A stretch of 64,000 bases of DNA, taken from the NCBI RefSeq assembly GCF_022919835.1, contig NZ_CP095074.1, positions 4,504,001 through 4,568,000 of the forward strand, written 5' to 3'. The DNA is from Halobacillus shinanisalinarum. GTDB lineage: Bacteria; Bacillota; Bacilli; Bacillales; Halobacillaceae. The stretch's first letter is position 1. Every line of letters starts with the position of its first letter. Positions 1 through 9,907 of the stretch are shown piece after piece. Position numbers and translations under genes: made by a program. The notes below the pieces were generated by a model, which was given only the letters and a program-made list of their open reading frames with translations, did not search any database and was not told where the DNA came from.

Positions 1-2375
1 AGTATGCTCTAGGACAAATCGATAATCAACGTAATGAATTTAAGCGGATGGGTGTTCGTGGTGATTGGGATAACCCGTATATTACGCTTAATAAGGATTA
101 TGAAGCAGAGCAAATTAAAGTATTTGGCGATATGGCTAAGAAGGGATACATTTACAAAGGGCTTAAGCCTGTCTTTTGGTCCCCCTCTTCTGAATCAGCA
201 TTAGCGGAAGCAGAAATTGAATACCAAGATAAACGTTCCCCGTCCATTTATGTAGCATTTGAAGTAGAAGATGGGAAAGATTTGCTTGAAGGCGACGAGA
301 AATTTATCATTTGGACGACAACCCCTTGGACGATTCCATCTAACTTGGGAATTGCCTTAAATCCAGGCTATGACTATGTCGTAGTGCAAGTGGCAAATGA
401 GAAGTTTATTATCGCCCATGATTTACTAGATACCGTTGCTGAAAAGCTTGAATGGTCAGATTATAAAGTAACGAAAGTATTCAAAGGAAAAGAAGCCGAT
501 CGATTGACAGCTAAGCATCCACTATATGATCGCAAATCACTTGTTGTTCTGGGTGATCATGTGACCGTAGATGGCGGTACAGGGTGTGTTCATACAGCAC
601 CGGGCCACGGGGAAGATGACTTCTGGATCGGCCAGCAGTACGGTCTTGATGTTCTTTGCCCTGTTGATCATAAGGGAGTGTTTACAGAGGAAGCACCTGG
701 ATATGAGGGGCTGTTTTATGATAAAGCGAATAAACCGATTTCCGATGAGTTGAAGGAAGCGGGCGCTCTACTCAGCCTTGAATTCATTACTCACTCGTAT
801 CCGCACGACTGGCGGACGAAAAAGCCGACGATCTTCCGGGCTACGGATCAGTGGTTTGCTTCGATTAAAGATTTCCGGGAAGAACTTCTTGATGAAATCA
901 ATCAAGTGGAATGGACGCCAAAATGGGGAGAAACCCGCTTGTATAATATGGTTCGTGACCGCCAAGACTGGTGTATTTCACGTCAGCGAACGTGGGGCGT
1001 ACCGATTCCTGTCTTTTATGCTGAGAACGGGACTCCGATCATAACCGATGAAACCATTTCACATGTTTCGGAGCTGTTCCGCGAACATGGTTCAAATGTT
1101 TGGTTTGAGCGTGAAGCTAAAGACTTGCTGCCGGATGGGTTTACTTCTGAACACAGTCCAAATGGCGAGTTTACAAAAGAAACCGATATTATGGATGTAT
1201 GGTTTGATTCAGGGTCATCACACCAGGGGGTACTTCATCAGAGAGAGGGCTTAAATCGCCCAGCTGACCTTTACCTTGAAGGATCTGACCAGTACAGAGG
1301 CTGGTTTAACTCATCCTTATCTACGTCTGTTGCCGTTACAGGCAAGGCTCCATTTAAAGGTATTCTAAGCCACGGATTTGCTCTTGACGGTAAAGGGCGT
1401 AAGATGAGTAAGTCACTCGGAAACGTCATTATTCCTGATAAAGTGATGAAGCAGCTTGGTGCGGATATTATCCGCCTATGGGTTTCCTCAGCAGACTATC
1501 AAGCTGATGTGCGTATTTCCGACGATATTTTGAAACAGGTAGCAGAAGTCTATCGTAAAATTCGTAATACATTCCGCTTCCTGCTTGGGAATTTGCACGA
1601 CTTTGATCCAAATACCGACATGGTCGAAGATAAAGACTTACAAGAAGTCGATCAGTATATGCTGCATCAGCTGAATACGCTTGTTGCTGATGTCCGCAAA
1701 TCCTATGATGACTATGAATTCTCTATCGTTTATAACAAAGTCCACAACTTCTGTACGATTGATTTGAGCTCTTTCTATCTTGATTTTGCAAAAGATATTC
1801 TTTATATTGAAGCGAAGGATCATCCGTACCGTCGCAGCATCCAAACGGTTTATTATAAGATTTTAACGTCACTTGTCAAGTTGATGTCACCAATTATTCC
1901 TCATACCACTGAGGAGGTATGGAGCTATATTCCAGGTGTCGAAACGGTAAGTGTCCAACTGACAGATATGCCGGAAGCCGACAATAAAGTTGATGCGGCA
2001 CTTGTAGGAAAATGGGATCACTTTATGGATGTTCGCGATGATGTATTAAAGGCACTTGAAGTGGCCCGTAATGAAAAAGTAATCGGGAAGTCACTTGAGG
2101 CCAGAGTCACACTAGTTCCTAAAGATGATAAAACTCGCGACGTATTAACGAGCATTGATCATATCCATCAGCTGTTGATCGTTTCAGATGCAACAGTCGC
2201 ATCAGAAGCGAACGATGCGAAGCCTTATGATCATGTCGATGTTGAGGTTGCGAAGCATTCTGGTGAAAAATGTGAACGTTGCTGGGTGTCTTCAGATAAT
2301 ATTGGAAAAGATGACGATCATCCAGAGTTATGTGTGCGTTGTGCAACGGTTGTAAAAGAACATTATGAAATTTAA
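1..2375 (+). CDS. ileS: Isoleucyl-tRNA synthetase, 3' part (5' end outside window)
   Basis: Charges tRNA-Ile with isoleucine in the cytoplasm. The reading frame is open from the first bases, so the N-terminal catalytic part with the HIGH motif lies upstream; the ATG at 48 is internal. Visible are the CP1 editing domain ([16 protein letters not shown], near nt 570-620), the class I KMSKS loop (KMSKSLGN, near nt 1400), the anticodon-binding helical domain, and a C-terminal zinc finger with CERC and CVRC pairs (near nt 2268-2345), typical of bacterial IleRS. About 790 codons are present of a family length near 920. In Bacillaceae it sits just upstream of lspA, which is found here at 6056 after an inserted stretch. 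The call is very secure. Confidence 0.98.
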   Translation, partial: YALGQIDNQRNEFKRMGVRGDWDNPYITLNKDYEAEQIKVFGDMAKKGYIYKGLKPVFWSPSSESALAEAEIEYQDKRSPSIYVAFEVEDGKDLLEGDEKFIIWTTTPWTIPSNLGIALNPGYDYVVVQVANEKFIIAHDLLDTVAEKLEWSDYKVTKVFKGKEADRLTAKHPLYDRKSLVVLGDHVTVDGGTGCVHTAPGHGEDDFWIGQQYGLDVLCPVDHKGVFTEEAPGYEGLFYDKANKPISDELKEAGALLSLEFITHSYPHDWRTKKPTIFRATDQWFASIKDFREELLDEINQVEWTPKWGETRLYNMVRDRQDWCISRQRTWGVPIPVFYAENGTPIITDETISHVSELFREHGSNVWFEREAKDLLPDGFTSEHSPNGEFTKETDIMDVWFDSGSSHQGVLHQREGLNRPADLYLEGSDQYRGWFNSSLSTSVAVTGKAPFKGILSHGFALDGKGRKMSKSLGNVIIPDKVMKQLGADIIRLWVSSADYQADVRISDDILKQVAEVYRKIRNTFRFLLGNLHDFDPNTDMVEDKDLQEVDQYMLHQLNTLVADVRKSYDDYEFSIVYNKVHNFCTIDLSSFYLDFAKDILYIEAKDHPYRRSIQTVYYKILTSLVKLMSPIIPHTTEEVWSYIPGVETVSVQLTDMPEADNKVDAALVGKWDHFMDVRDDVLKALEVARNEKVIGKSLEARVTLVPKDDKTRDVLTSIDHIHQLLIVSDATVASEANDAKPYDHVDVEVAKHSGEKCERCWVSSDNIGKDDDHPELCVRCATVVKEHYEI

Positions 2376-2380
2376 AAAGG

Positions 2381-2416
2381 GAGGCGTCGCTTAGTTAAGC
2401 GGCGTTTTCGTTTTAC
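2381..2416 (+). terminator. Rho-independent terminator of ileS
   Basis: A stem of about nine pairs (cgtcgctta with taagcggcg, one G-U) followed by a T-rich run starts six bases after the ileS stop codon. It separates ileS from the inserted genes downstream. Confidence 0.8.
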
Positions 2417-2578
2417 TTTGCTTATTTAATGTTCGTGTAAACATGACATAGGACAAATCTTATGATTGTAAGGACAAACTCTTTATAGTAAAAAAGAAAA
2501 ATCAATCTGACTTCTCAATTATTAAAATGTATTGTATTATATAAATATAAATTTCTAAAGGAAGGTGGTATGAGGTGA

Positions 2579-2815
2579 ATGAGAACAATAACCCTTGAGA
2601 AAATTGACAACAACATTAATGAAAACCGCACACGTGCTAATGCAATTATTCGCACGTCCTCTCGAACTCTCTGCCGTAAAAAAAAATCTCGCACCCGTAC
2701 ACCCGGAGAAGTAAAAGCCTTAAATGAAATATCTATTGCCAGGTGGCAGAAAGCTGTAAGAGCAGGCAAGGTAAAGAAATTAGGCAAGAGGTCTATGTAT
2801 TATGACTACAGTTGA
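2579..2815 (+). CDS. Small basic protein, possible partner of the downstream nucleotidyltransferase
   Basis: A 78-residue protein that I do not recognise. It is rich in Arg and Lys, with a very basic stretch at about residues 25-42 (RTSSRTLCRKKKSRTRTP), no membrane segment and no clear helix-turn-helix. The start is the ATG after AAGGAAGGTGG; an alternative GTG four bases upstream is in another frame and stops quickly. It overlaps the nucleotidyltransferase gene by 14 bases, so the two are probably translationally coupled and work together. The arrangement (small basic protein then MNT/AbiEii-like enzyme) resembles toxin-antitoxin or abortive-infection pairs, but that role is inferred from layout only. 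Confidence 0.6.
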   Translation: MRTITLEKIDNNINENRTRANAIIRTSSRTLCRKKKSRTRTPGEVKALNEISIARWQKAVRAGKVKKLGKRSMYYDYS

Positions 2816-3362
2816 GGACCTTCAGGAAGCGCTCACTTATCTTAAAGATAGACCAAAGTTTGAGCGTCAACTCGAATTCACTGCACTTTTAACAGAGTAT
2901 TTTAAATGTAAAGGAATCAAACCTATTGTTGTAGGTGGTCTATCCGTTGAAATATATACACGGAATGACTACCATACTCACGATATTGACCTTGTAAGTG
3001 ATGGCTGGAATCTATATAACGATCTTCTAACCAAACTAGGGTTTACCCGTACAGAACGAGAGTGGTATCATGTTGAATCGGAAATGGCTATAGAGGTCCC
3101 TTCCAACAACCTTGAAGGTAGTCTTGATCATGTATTTGAATTAGTTCTCCCTAATGGTAAAACTCTCTATATTATCGGGATAGAGGATATCATTATTCAT
3201 CGTATAGAGGGGATTGCTTTCACTCTAAAGTATCCTAAAGAAGATGAAGACTATGAATGGGCCTATAGAATGTTCCTCATACATAAAAATGATTTGGATC
3301 TGGACTATTTGGTTGAGCAAGCTAGGAAGTTGAATATATACCACCTAATAGAAGAATGGTGA
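2802..3362 (+). CDS. Nucleotidyltransferase-fold protein (AbiEii/MNT-like)
   Basis: A 186-residue protein with the signature of the DNA polymerase beta-like nucleotidyltransferase fold: a GG pair at residues 45-46, the paired acidic residues of HDIDLV at D61 and D63, and a candidate third carboxylate at E98 (AIEVP). Family members transfer NMP to protein or RNA targets and often act as toxins or antitoxins in two-gene modules. It overlaps the small basic gene upstream and ends at a strong terminator, so the two form a closed bicistronic unit between ileS and lspA, where B. subtilis has only ylyA. Substrate and partner are unknown. The fold call is fairly secure; a defence or toxin role is speculative. 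Confidence 0.75.
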   Translation: MTTVEDLQEALTYLKDRPKFERQLEFTALLTEYFKCKGIKPIVVGGLSVEIYTRNDYHTHDIDLVSDGWNLYNDLLTKLGFTRTEREWYHVESEMAIEVPSNNLEGSLDHVFELVLPNGKTLYIIGIEDIIIHRIEGIAFTLKYPKEDEDYEWAYRMFLIHKNDLDLDYLVEQARKLNIYHLIEEW

Positions 3363-3423
3363 ATAAGCTGGAAGCCGCATGGTTCGGTTGGAAATGTTGT
3401 GGAAAATGGTAATAGCATATGAT

Positions 3424-3463
3424 AAAAAAGCGAAACTCTTTTATCTGAGTTTCGCTTTTTTAT
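3424..3463 (+). terminator. Strong terminator after nucleotidyltransferase unit
   Basis: Perfect stem agcgaaactc / gagtttcgct with an eight-base loop, A-rich on one side and six or more T on the other, so it may work in both directions. Confidence 0.85.
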
Positions 3464-3519
3464 ACACTTTACGTAACTTCTTATGAATCGACTATGATAA
3501 GATATCAATATTAAAGGGA

Positions 3520-3690
3520 ATGATAATTATTTCTGCGATATCAACTTCAAAAATAGCGATTGGAATTGTACTTTTTATTTTCGCTGTTTTTTAATCCATA
3601 AACAAAGGCTATGCGATGACATATACACCTAATATAACGAAAGGGCTAATGGAATCGGTTGTTTCCTATTATCCTTTTTGTTTTAATTGA
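3520..3690 (+). pseudogene. Possible decayed small membrane ORF
   Basis: An ATG frame encodes a 24-residue hydrophobic peptide (IAIGIVLFIFAVF), hits TAA at 3592, and then stays open in the same frame for another 31 codons to TGA at 3688. It could be a short membrane gene with one nonsense mutation, or chance. No family is recognised. The rest of 3464-3892 holds nothing else I can support. Confidence 0.22.
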
Positions 3691-3892
3691 AAGAAGCGAA
3701 CGACAGGTGTACAGCTATCTAATCTTGATCTTTAAAAAGGTGAATCAATAAATGTTTAGCTTGCGGAGTACTGGTATGTTTCTTAAACAACTTGCTTGTC
3801 TATTGCAACCGAATTAAGTAAAACTTCGAAGGAGGGAGGTTGTATCAAACGACTGTAAAAAAAGAGTTAGTTAGGAAAGGTGTTTGAGATTG

Positions 3893-5101
3893 ATGTTACA
3901 TAATCCAACAGGAAAAGAACGTTTAGGATTGGCCTTTCTACTCGGCATGCTTGGTGTATTAGGCCCGCTTAATATTGATATGTATTTACCAAGTTTCCCT
4001 GGGATTGCCGAGGACTTAGGGGCTAGCGCTTCACTAGTACAGCTCAGTTTAACGGCCTGTTTAATTGGCCTTGCGGTCGGTCAAATCGTTGTTGGACCGA
4101 TCAGTGATGCACAGGGCAGAAAGAAACCCTTATTGATATTCATTTCGTTATTTGCGTTATCATCCCTTTTCTGTGCCCTAGCACCGAATATTATTACATT
4201 AGTAGCAGCCCGCTTTCTCCAAGGTTTCACGGCTTCAGCAGGAGTAGTTCTTTCTCGTGCAGTGGTGCGTGATGTGTTTAGCGGTAGAGAACTTACGAAA
4301 TTCTTCGCGCTTTTAATGGTCATCAATGCAACTGCCCCAATGATTGCACCAATGGCTGGTGGAGCTATCTTACTCTTGCCATTTGCAACCTGGCATACAA
4401 TTTTTTACTTTTTAGGTTTCCTAGGACTTATCATTGTTTTAGTTATTGCGTTAAAATTAACCGAAACATTGCCGATGGAGAGGCGCATCCCGAGTTCGAT
4501 TGGAAATTCGTTTCGTACTATTGGCAGCTTGTTAAAGGATCGTTCTTTTATTGGCTACGCCCTGACAATCGGGTTCATTCACGGAGGGAGCTTTGCTTAT
4601 GTATCAGGAACTCCTTTTGTGTACCAGGGGATCTATGATGTGTCGCCACAAGTCTTTAGTATTCTATTTGGCATTAATGGCTTAGCTATAATTACCGGGA
4701 GTTTTATCATCGGACGCTTGGGTGGAATCATACATGAAAGAAGCTTGCTTCGAACTGCTGTAATTATTGCTGTAAGTGCAACTTCAATACTTCTAATCAT
4801 GACGATTATTGAAGGGCCATTAGCCACTCTTGTGATCCCTATATTTATTTACATGACCTCTATGGGAATGATTCTGACAAGTACCTTCACGCTGGCGATG
4901 GAAAAACAAGGACATCGAGCAGGAAGTGCAAGTGCTGTGTTAGGTATGCTTCCGTTACTATTCGGCTCCATGGTCTCTCCTCTTGTTGGGATTGACGAGA
5001 CGACAGCTGTACCGATGGGGGCAACATTATTCATTACCTCTTTCATTGGTTCTATAACCTTTTTTAAATTAACAGCGAAGAATCAAGTGGAAGAAGCTTA
5101 A
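3893..5101 (+). CDS. Bcr/CflA-type multidrug efflux transporter (MFS)
   Basis: A roughly 402-residue inner-membrane proton-driven exporter of the major facilitator superfamily. The N-terminus shows the drug:H+ antiporter pattern: NIDMYLPSFP in TM1, then motif A GPISDAQGRKKPL between TM2 and TM3, and RFLQGFTASAGVVLSRAVVRD in the TM4 region. This set is typical of the Bcr/CflA group (bicyclomycin and chloramphenicol type exporters). Twelve hydrophobic segments can be read. A longer TTG start at 3884 exists, but AGGAAAGG at 3873-3880 is better spaced for TTG 3890 or ATG 3893; I chose the ATG. It stands alone, with no regulator gene beside it. Substrate unknown. Confidence 0.88.
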   Translation: MLHNPTGKERLGLAFLLGMLGVLGPLNIDMYLPSFPGIAEDLGASASLVQLSLTACLIGLAVGQIVVGPISDAQGRKKPLLIFISLFALSSLFCALAPNIITLVAARFLQGFTASAGVVLSRAVVRDVFSGRELTKFFALLMVINATAPMIAPMAGGAILLLPFATWHTIFYFLGFLGLIIVLVIALKLTETLPMERRIPSSIGNSFRTIGSLLKDRSFIGYALTIGFIHGGSFAYVSGTPFVYQGIYDVSPQVFSILFGINGLAIITGSFIIGRLGGIIHERSLLRTAVIIAVSATSILLIMTIIEGPLATLVIPIFIYMTSMGMILTSTFTLAMEKQGHRAGSASAVLGMLPLLFGSMVSPLVGIDETTAVPMGATLFITSFIGSITFFKLTAKNQVEEA

Positions 5102-5178
5102 GCCCCCTACTGCTTTCAATATTAGTCTAGCCTGCTTTTAATACAAGAGGAAGGTCGATTGAGAATAGGGGGCGCATT

Positions 5179-5384
5179 ATGGATTTTTTGAATTGGTATG
5201 ATTGGATTCAACCGACTAACCCTTATGCTTCAGTATTTTTTGGAGTTATTTTCACTATTCTAATGGGGTTAATTGTGTGGTTTGATACGAGGAAATTTAG
5301 AACACTTATTTGTATAATAGCAGGGGGTTAAGTTTTACCGTCGTTGGCGTTATAATCTTAAACGCTGTCGGCTATTATGGATAA
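5179..5384 (+). pseudogene. Small two-helix membrane protein, frameshifted
   Basis: ATG 5179 follows an AGGGGG ribosome binding site. The frame gives one helix (ASVFFGVIFTILMGLIVW), a charged FDTRKFR turn, then stops at 5329 just after a run of five G. Adding one G restores a second helix (FTVVGVIILNAVGYYG) ending at TAA 5382. So this is either a frameshifted two-helix gene or one missing base in the sequence. Function unknown. It resembles the next remnant at 5591 in layout (helix, DxxR/K turn, helix), so the two may be old tandem duplicates. Confidence 0.45.
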
Positions 5385-5399
5385 TTAGTTCTAAAAAGA

Positions 5400-5580
5400 G
5401 TTAAGCGAAATGCACTTAAATGATAAACGGCGAATGTCTTCGTTGCTCGGTTTTTCCGGTCCTCACGTAGGAAAATCATAAGCTGTGGTCCTCAAAACTT
5501 TCGCGCCTCGAGCTTCTTGTTTCTAATTTGGCAACTTTTTGAACACGCACTCTAAGGAATTTTTTGAGTGAAGTTAATAA
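5400..5580. other. Non-coding stretch of unknown nature, possible intergenic repeat
   Basis: No reading frame of note on either strand. Base composition is more GC-rich than the flanks and the text (for example cggtttttccggtcctcacg) looks structured, not decayed. It may be a copy of a dispersed intergenic element, but only one copy lies in the window, so this cannot be shown here. Confidence 0.25.
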
Positions 5581-5590
5581 GAAGATCTAA

Positions 5591-5794
5591 TGGGGGCACA
5601 ACCTTATAAGTTCTTTAGCAGCTTTATTAATTATCTTGCTAGCAGTTGTTGTTGATTTCTTCTGGATTGATGTGGATCGAAAACGCTGGGGGTGGATGAA
5701 GAATTGATCTAAGTTTCATAAGGTATTATTTTTCTCAGGATTCATCGCTGTCTCTGTTATCATTTATATAGGATTAAGTCTAGAATATATATAG
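5591..5794 (+). pseudogene. Second small two-helix membrane gene remnant
   Basis: An open frame without a usable start encodes a helix (LAALLIILLAVVVDFFW), a basic turn (DVDRKRWGWMKN), an in-frame TGA, then a second helix (FFSGFIAVSVIIYIGL) ending at TAG 5792. All three parts are in one frame, so a single nonsense mutation plus a lost start explain it. Same architecture as the remnant at 5179. Confidence 0.4.
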
Positions 5795-5798
5795 ACTC

Positions 5799-5827
5799 GA
5801 GACATTATCAATGATAATGTCTTTTTC
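5799..5827 (+). terminator. Terminator after the membrane remnants
   Basis: Perfect nine-pair stem gacattatc / gataatgtc with a three-base loop followed by TTTTT. Confidence 0.75.
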
Positions 5828-5912
5828 TAACATCTTACCTAAAGGTTACTTAAATAGCCTAGATCAATTAAAATTATAGTCACAATCCGAGTATAATCAT
5901 CATGTTAACAGA

Positions 5913-5956
5913 ACCTACCACGCCTCTTAACAATGCTGACCAAGGTGGGTCTTTTT
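5913..5956 (+). terminator. Weak terminator-like hairpin upstream of lspA
   Basis: acctacc can pair with ggtgggt across a 24-base loop, followed by cttttt. Large loop, so low confidence; I found no T-box sequence in it. Confidence 0.3.
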
Positions 5957-6055
5957 GATTTAAGGAGCACTTATGCGCGTAAGGTCTAAGCCCCGCTCCG
6001 CTTTTCTTAAATTTGTGGTACAATAGCATAGGAAATTGATACTTGGGGGAAGTTT

Positions 6056-6529
6056 ATGTACATATATTATTTGATTGCTGCTGCGATCATCATTGTAGAT
6101 CAAATTACTAAATGGATTGTTGTCCAAACAATGGAGATACGTGAATCGATTCCCGTGATTGAGAATGTATTTTACATTACCTCACATCGGAATCGCGGAG
6201 CGGCTTGGGGCATTCTTGAGGGGCAAATGTGGTTCTTCTATATTGTGACTGTCATTGTTGTTGGTATCCTTATTTATTATATGAGGCAGTATGCCAGACA
6301 GAGCCGCTTCGTTGGTGTAGCCCTTGCATTCATACTTGCCGGTGCGATCGGGAACTTTATTGACCGCTTATTTCGTAAAGAGGTCGTTGATTTTCTTGAT
6401 GTTTACATTGGAAGTTATAACTACCCGATCTTTAATGTGGCGGATTCATCCCTTGTTATAGGGGTTATTTTTGTGTTGATTGCTACATTTGTTGATGAAC
6501 GCCGCAAGAAAAAGGAGAGTAAAGCATGA
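6056..6529 (+). CDS. lspA: Prolipoprotein signal peptidase (signal peptidase II)
   Basis: A 157-residue membrane aspartyl protease that cleaves the signal peptide of lipid-modified prolipoproteins. Four hydrophobic segments are visible, plus the family blocks VDQITKW near the N-terminus, [14 protein letters not shown] and FNVADSS; the catalytic pair should be D103 and D130. The length matches the family. GGGGGAAG precedes the ATG. It overlaps the rluD-type gene by four bases (ATGA), as in other Bacillaceae where lspA and ylyB are cotranscribed. Secure. Confidence 0.97.
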   Translation: MYIYYLIAAAIIIVDQITKWIVVQTMEIRESIPVIENVFYITSHRNRGAAWGILEGQMWFFYIVTVIVVGILIYYMRQYARQSRFVGVALAFILAGAIGNFIDRLFRKEVVDFLDVYIGSYNYPIFNVADSSLVIGVIFVLIATFVDERRKKKESKA

Positions 6530-7433
6530 ATGAACAATATCAAGCAAAAGATACCGATCAATTCAAACGTGTTGATAAATTGCTAGCTGACATCATTGAG
6601 GATGCTTCCCGTTCCCAAGTACAAGGCTGGCTAAAAGAAAACCTCGTTCTAGTAAATGATGAAGTTGTAAAAAGCAACTACAAGGTTCAAGTGGGTGATA
6701 CTGTCACATGGACGATCCCGAACCTAAGCCGCTCGAGCTAAAGGCAGAGAATATCGATCTTGATGTCGTTTACGAGGATCGTGACGTTATTGTTGTAAAT
6801 AAACCTTCTGGCATGGTTGTTCACCCAGCTGCAGGGCATGAGGACGGGACGCTCGTTAATGCTCTTTTGTATCATTGTAACGATTTATCGGGTATAAATG
6901 GAGTGGAGCGGCCAGGAATTGTTCATCGTATAGATAAGGATACAAGCGGCCTGCTTATGGTGGCGAAGAATGATCGAGCCCATGAATCGCTTGTCGCACA
7001 ACTTATGGAGAAATCAGTGGAACGCAAATATATAGCGATTGTCCATGGCTCTATTGCCCACGAATATGGAACGATTGATGCACCAATTGGACGTGATACG
7101 AAAGACCGTCAACGTATGGCTGTAGTTGATGAAGGACGTGATGCCGTTACACATTTTAGGGTTCTTGATCATTTTCCTGAGTTTACCCTTGTGGAATGCA
7201 CGCTTGAGACAGGAAGAACGCATCAAATCCGTGTTCATATGCGTTACATTAATCATCCTCTGGCTGGTGATCCTAAGTACGGCCCTCGGAAAACCCTTGA
7301 TTTAGATGGACAGGCGCTTCATGCTAAATCATTAGGGTTTGAACATCCTACTACAGGAAAGTGGCTGAAATTCGAAGTTGAACCGCCTGAAGATTTTACA
7401 GAAACGATTCAATATCTTAAGAATAGAAGTTGA
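6526..7433 (+). CDS. rluD: RluD/YlyB-type 23S rRNA pseudouridine synthase, split by a frameshift
   Basis: Converts specific uridines of large-subunit rRNA to pseudouridine. The first 65 codons encode the S4 RNA-binding domain; the rest carries the catalytic block [15 protein letters not shown] (catalytic Asp) and the RTHQIRVHM motif. The two parts are in different frames. At CCC 6717-6719 one extra C would give [11 protein letters not shown] in a single frame of about 302 residues, the normal family length. The ATG at 6708 that opens the second frame is an accident of the shift. The same kind of single-C loss is seen in carB and mmsA, so a sequence error is more likely than gene loss. It follows lspA with a four-base overlap. 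Confidence 0.92.
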
Positions 7434-7458
7434 CAAAACTCATCATCTTTGCAATAAT
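7430..7458 (+). promoter_or_regulatory. Sigma-A promoter of the pyr operon
   Basis: TTGACA at 7430-7435 and AATAAT at 7453-7458 with a 17-base spacer, overlapping the rluD-type stop codon and 20 bases upstream of the first PyrR site. A near-consensus vegetative promoter exactly where the pyr leader should start. Confidence 0.8.
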
Positions 7459-7478
7459 CATTAGTAGAATAAAAAAGT

Positions 7479-8142
<664 letters not shown>

Positions 8143-8152
8143 ATACCGTTAC

Positions 8153-8258
8153 ACCTTTAAATCAAGTCCCGTGAGGCTTAAAAGGTCGTAAGTGCAGTAC
8201 GCGTCCACCAAGATGCGTCTACCTCTTTGCGTACCTTTAAGCAAAGAGTTTTTTTTAT
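8153..8258 (+). promoter_or_regulatory. PyrR attenuator 2 (pyrR-pyrP)
   Basis: PyrR-binding loop tcccgtgaggct in a hairpin closed by accttt / aaaaggt (8153-8186), then terminator ctctttgc / gcaaagag with a loop of ten and eight T (8223-8258). Confidence 0.9.
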
Positions 8259-8383
8259 GAGAAAAACAGAGCGGGTATGCCCGTAGCAGCTAGGCAGAGA
8301 AACAGCGGAAAAGCCCGTTTAGCTATCACCCAATCATCGTGCAGAATGGAAGACACCGAAGAGCAAAAAGAGGAGGAGATTGC

Positions 8384-9766
8384 ATGAAATCAACAGAAGC
8401 AGCAATCGGAATAAGAGAAATACCTAAAGCACACAAATGGCTTACCTTAAGCATACAACATTTATTCGCCATGTTTGGCGCGACCATTCTTGTGCCCTTT
8501 TTAACTGGGTTATCACCAGCTGTCGCCTTAGTTTCAAGCGGTTTTGGAACATTGGCTTATCTCCTCATTACACGCGGGCGCATTCCGGCTTATTTAGGAT
8601 CAAGCTTTGCTTTTATCTATCCGATTGTTGAAGTATCGAAAACGAGTGGTGTAGCTGGAGCAATGATCGGGAGCTTTTTAGCGGGGCTTGTTTACGGGGT
8701 GATTGCCTTACTGATCACAATGTTTGGTCTGAATTGGCTGCTGAAGCTGTTACCCCCGGTTGTGGTAGGACCGGTGATCATCGTTATTGGTTTAGGGCTG
8801 GCTTCAACGGCTATCGATATGGCAATGTACTTGCCGGGTGAGGAACAAGTGTATAGTGCGACACATTTCACAGTAGCGCTCGTAACGTTAGGAATTACCA
8901 TCCTTGCAACGGTTTTCTTGAGAGGATTTTTAAGCTTACTTCCTATCCTTTTCGGAATCATTGGCGGCTATGTATTTGCCCTTACTCAGGGCATTGTCGA
9001 TACAACTGAAATTCAAGCAGAATGGCAAAACATAATTTCTGCCGGATCAATCGGCGGTTTCATGCAGGCCCTGTTCCACATGCCAGAATTTCTTATCCCA
9101 TTTAAAGATTTTTCACCAACAGAAGTATTTAGCTGGCATATCGTCTTTATCATGGTACCTTTTGCCCTCGTGACGATAACCGAGCATATTGGTGATCAAA
9201 TGGTATTATCCAAGGTGGTTGGCAACAACTTCTTAAAAGACCCCGGCCTTAATCGGTCGATTATGGGGGATGGAGTAGCGACAATGATTGCCTCTTTCTT
9301 AGGAGGTCCTCCAAATACGACGTATGGTGAAAATATCGGTGTGCTAGCCATTACGAAAGTGTACAGCGTGTTTGTGATCGGCGGTGCAGCCGTGGTAGCG
9401 ATCTTCTTTGGATTTATGGGGATGAGCACGGCGATCATTGGCTCGATACCATCGGCTGTCATGGGCGGGGTTTCCATTCTATTATTCGGAACAATCGCTT
9501 CAAGCGGTCTGCGCATGTTAATTGATAATCAAGTAGATTTTGGAGAAAAACGAAATTTAATTATTGCCTCCGTCATCCTTGTTCTTGGAGTAGGCGGGGC
9601 GTTTATCCAAGTAACCGATGATGTACAAATTGCAGGCATGGCTCTGGCAGCGATTGTAGGGGTGCTTTTAAACCTCATCCTTCCAGGAAAAGAAAAGAGT
9701 CAAGGGAATGGTCGTATGTTTGAAGCAACGGAGATGGATGAACAGCAAAATGATGGAGCAGCATAA
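8384..9766 (+). CDS. pyrP: Uracil permease (UraA/PyrP family)
   Basis: A 460-residue membrane uracil:H+ symporter of the nucleobase-cation symporter 2 family. More than ten hydrophobic segments; family blocks include QHLFAMFGATILVPFLTG at the N-terminus, the ITEHIGDQM segment with the substrate-binding Glu, and GGPPNTTYGENIGVLA. The longer ORF start at 8339 is rejected: AGGAGGAG at 8371-8378 points to ATG 8384. It lies between attenuators 2 and 3, so uptake is repressed when pyrimidines are plentiful. Confidence 0.95.
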   Translation: MKSTEAAIGIREIPKAHKWLTLSIQHLFAMFGATILVPFLTGLSPAVALVSSGFGTLAYLLITRGRIPAYLGSSFAFIYPIVEVSKTSGVAGAMIGSFLAGLVYGVIALLITMFGLNWLLKLLPPVVVGPVIIVIGLGLASTAIDMAMYLPGEEQVYSATHFTVALVTLGITILATVFLRGFLSLLPILFGIIGGYVFALTQGIVDTTEIQAEWQNIISAGSIGGFMQALFHMPEFLIPFKDFSPTEVFSWHIVFIMVPFALVTITEHIGDQMVLSKVVGNNFLKDPGLNRSIMGDGVATMIASFLGGPPNTTYGENIGVLAITKVYSVFVIGGAAVVAIFFGFMGMSTAIIGSIPSAVMGGVSILLFGTIASSGLRMLIDNQVDFGEKRNLIIASVILVLGVGGAFIQVTDDVQIAGMALAAIVGVLLNLILPGKEKSQGNGRMFEATEMDEQQNDGAA

Positions 9767-9777
9767 TCTAAACCTAT

Positions 9778-9887
9778 ACACGTTTTAACAAGGTCCTGTG
9801 AGACTTTGAAGGGTGTACCTAGGGCTTAGCTTGTTCGTCCATGGCGGCGAAGAAAGCACCCCCGGTATACCCGGAGGTGCTTTTTTT
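9778..9887 (+). promoter_or_regulatory. PyrR attenuator 3 (pyrP-pyrB)
   Basis: PyrR-binding loop tcctgtgagact within a hairpin (9778-9816), then terminator agcacccccgg / ccggaggtgct with seven T (9853-9887). The loop reads GAGACT where sites 1 and 2 have GAGGCT, so this site may bind PyrR more weakly. Confidence 0.87.
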
Positions 9888-9907
9888 AATAATGAAGGAG
9901 TGGTCCT

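Noticed and set aside
5913..5956. T-box leader upstream of lspA
   Set aside because: A hairpin with T-run exists, but no T-box word (AGGGTGGNACCGCG) is found in it.
6708..6740. Separate start for the second half of the rluD-type gene (ATG 6708)
   Set aside because: It is created by the frameshift; no ribosome binding site, and the S4 domain belongs to the same protein.
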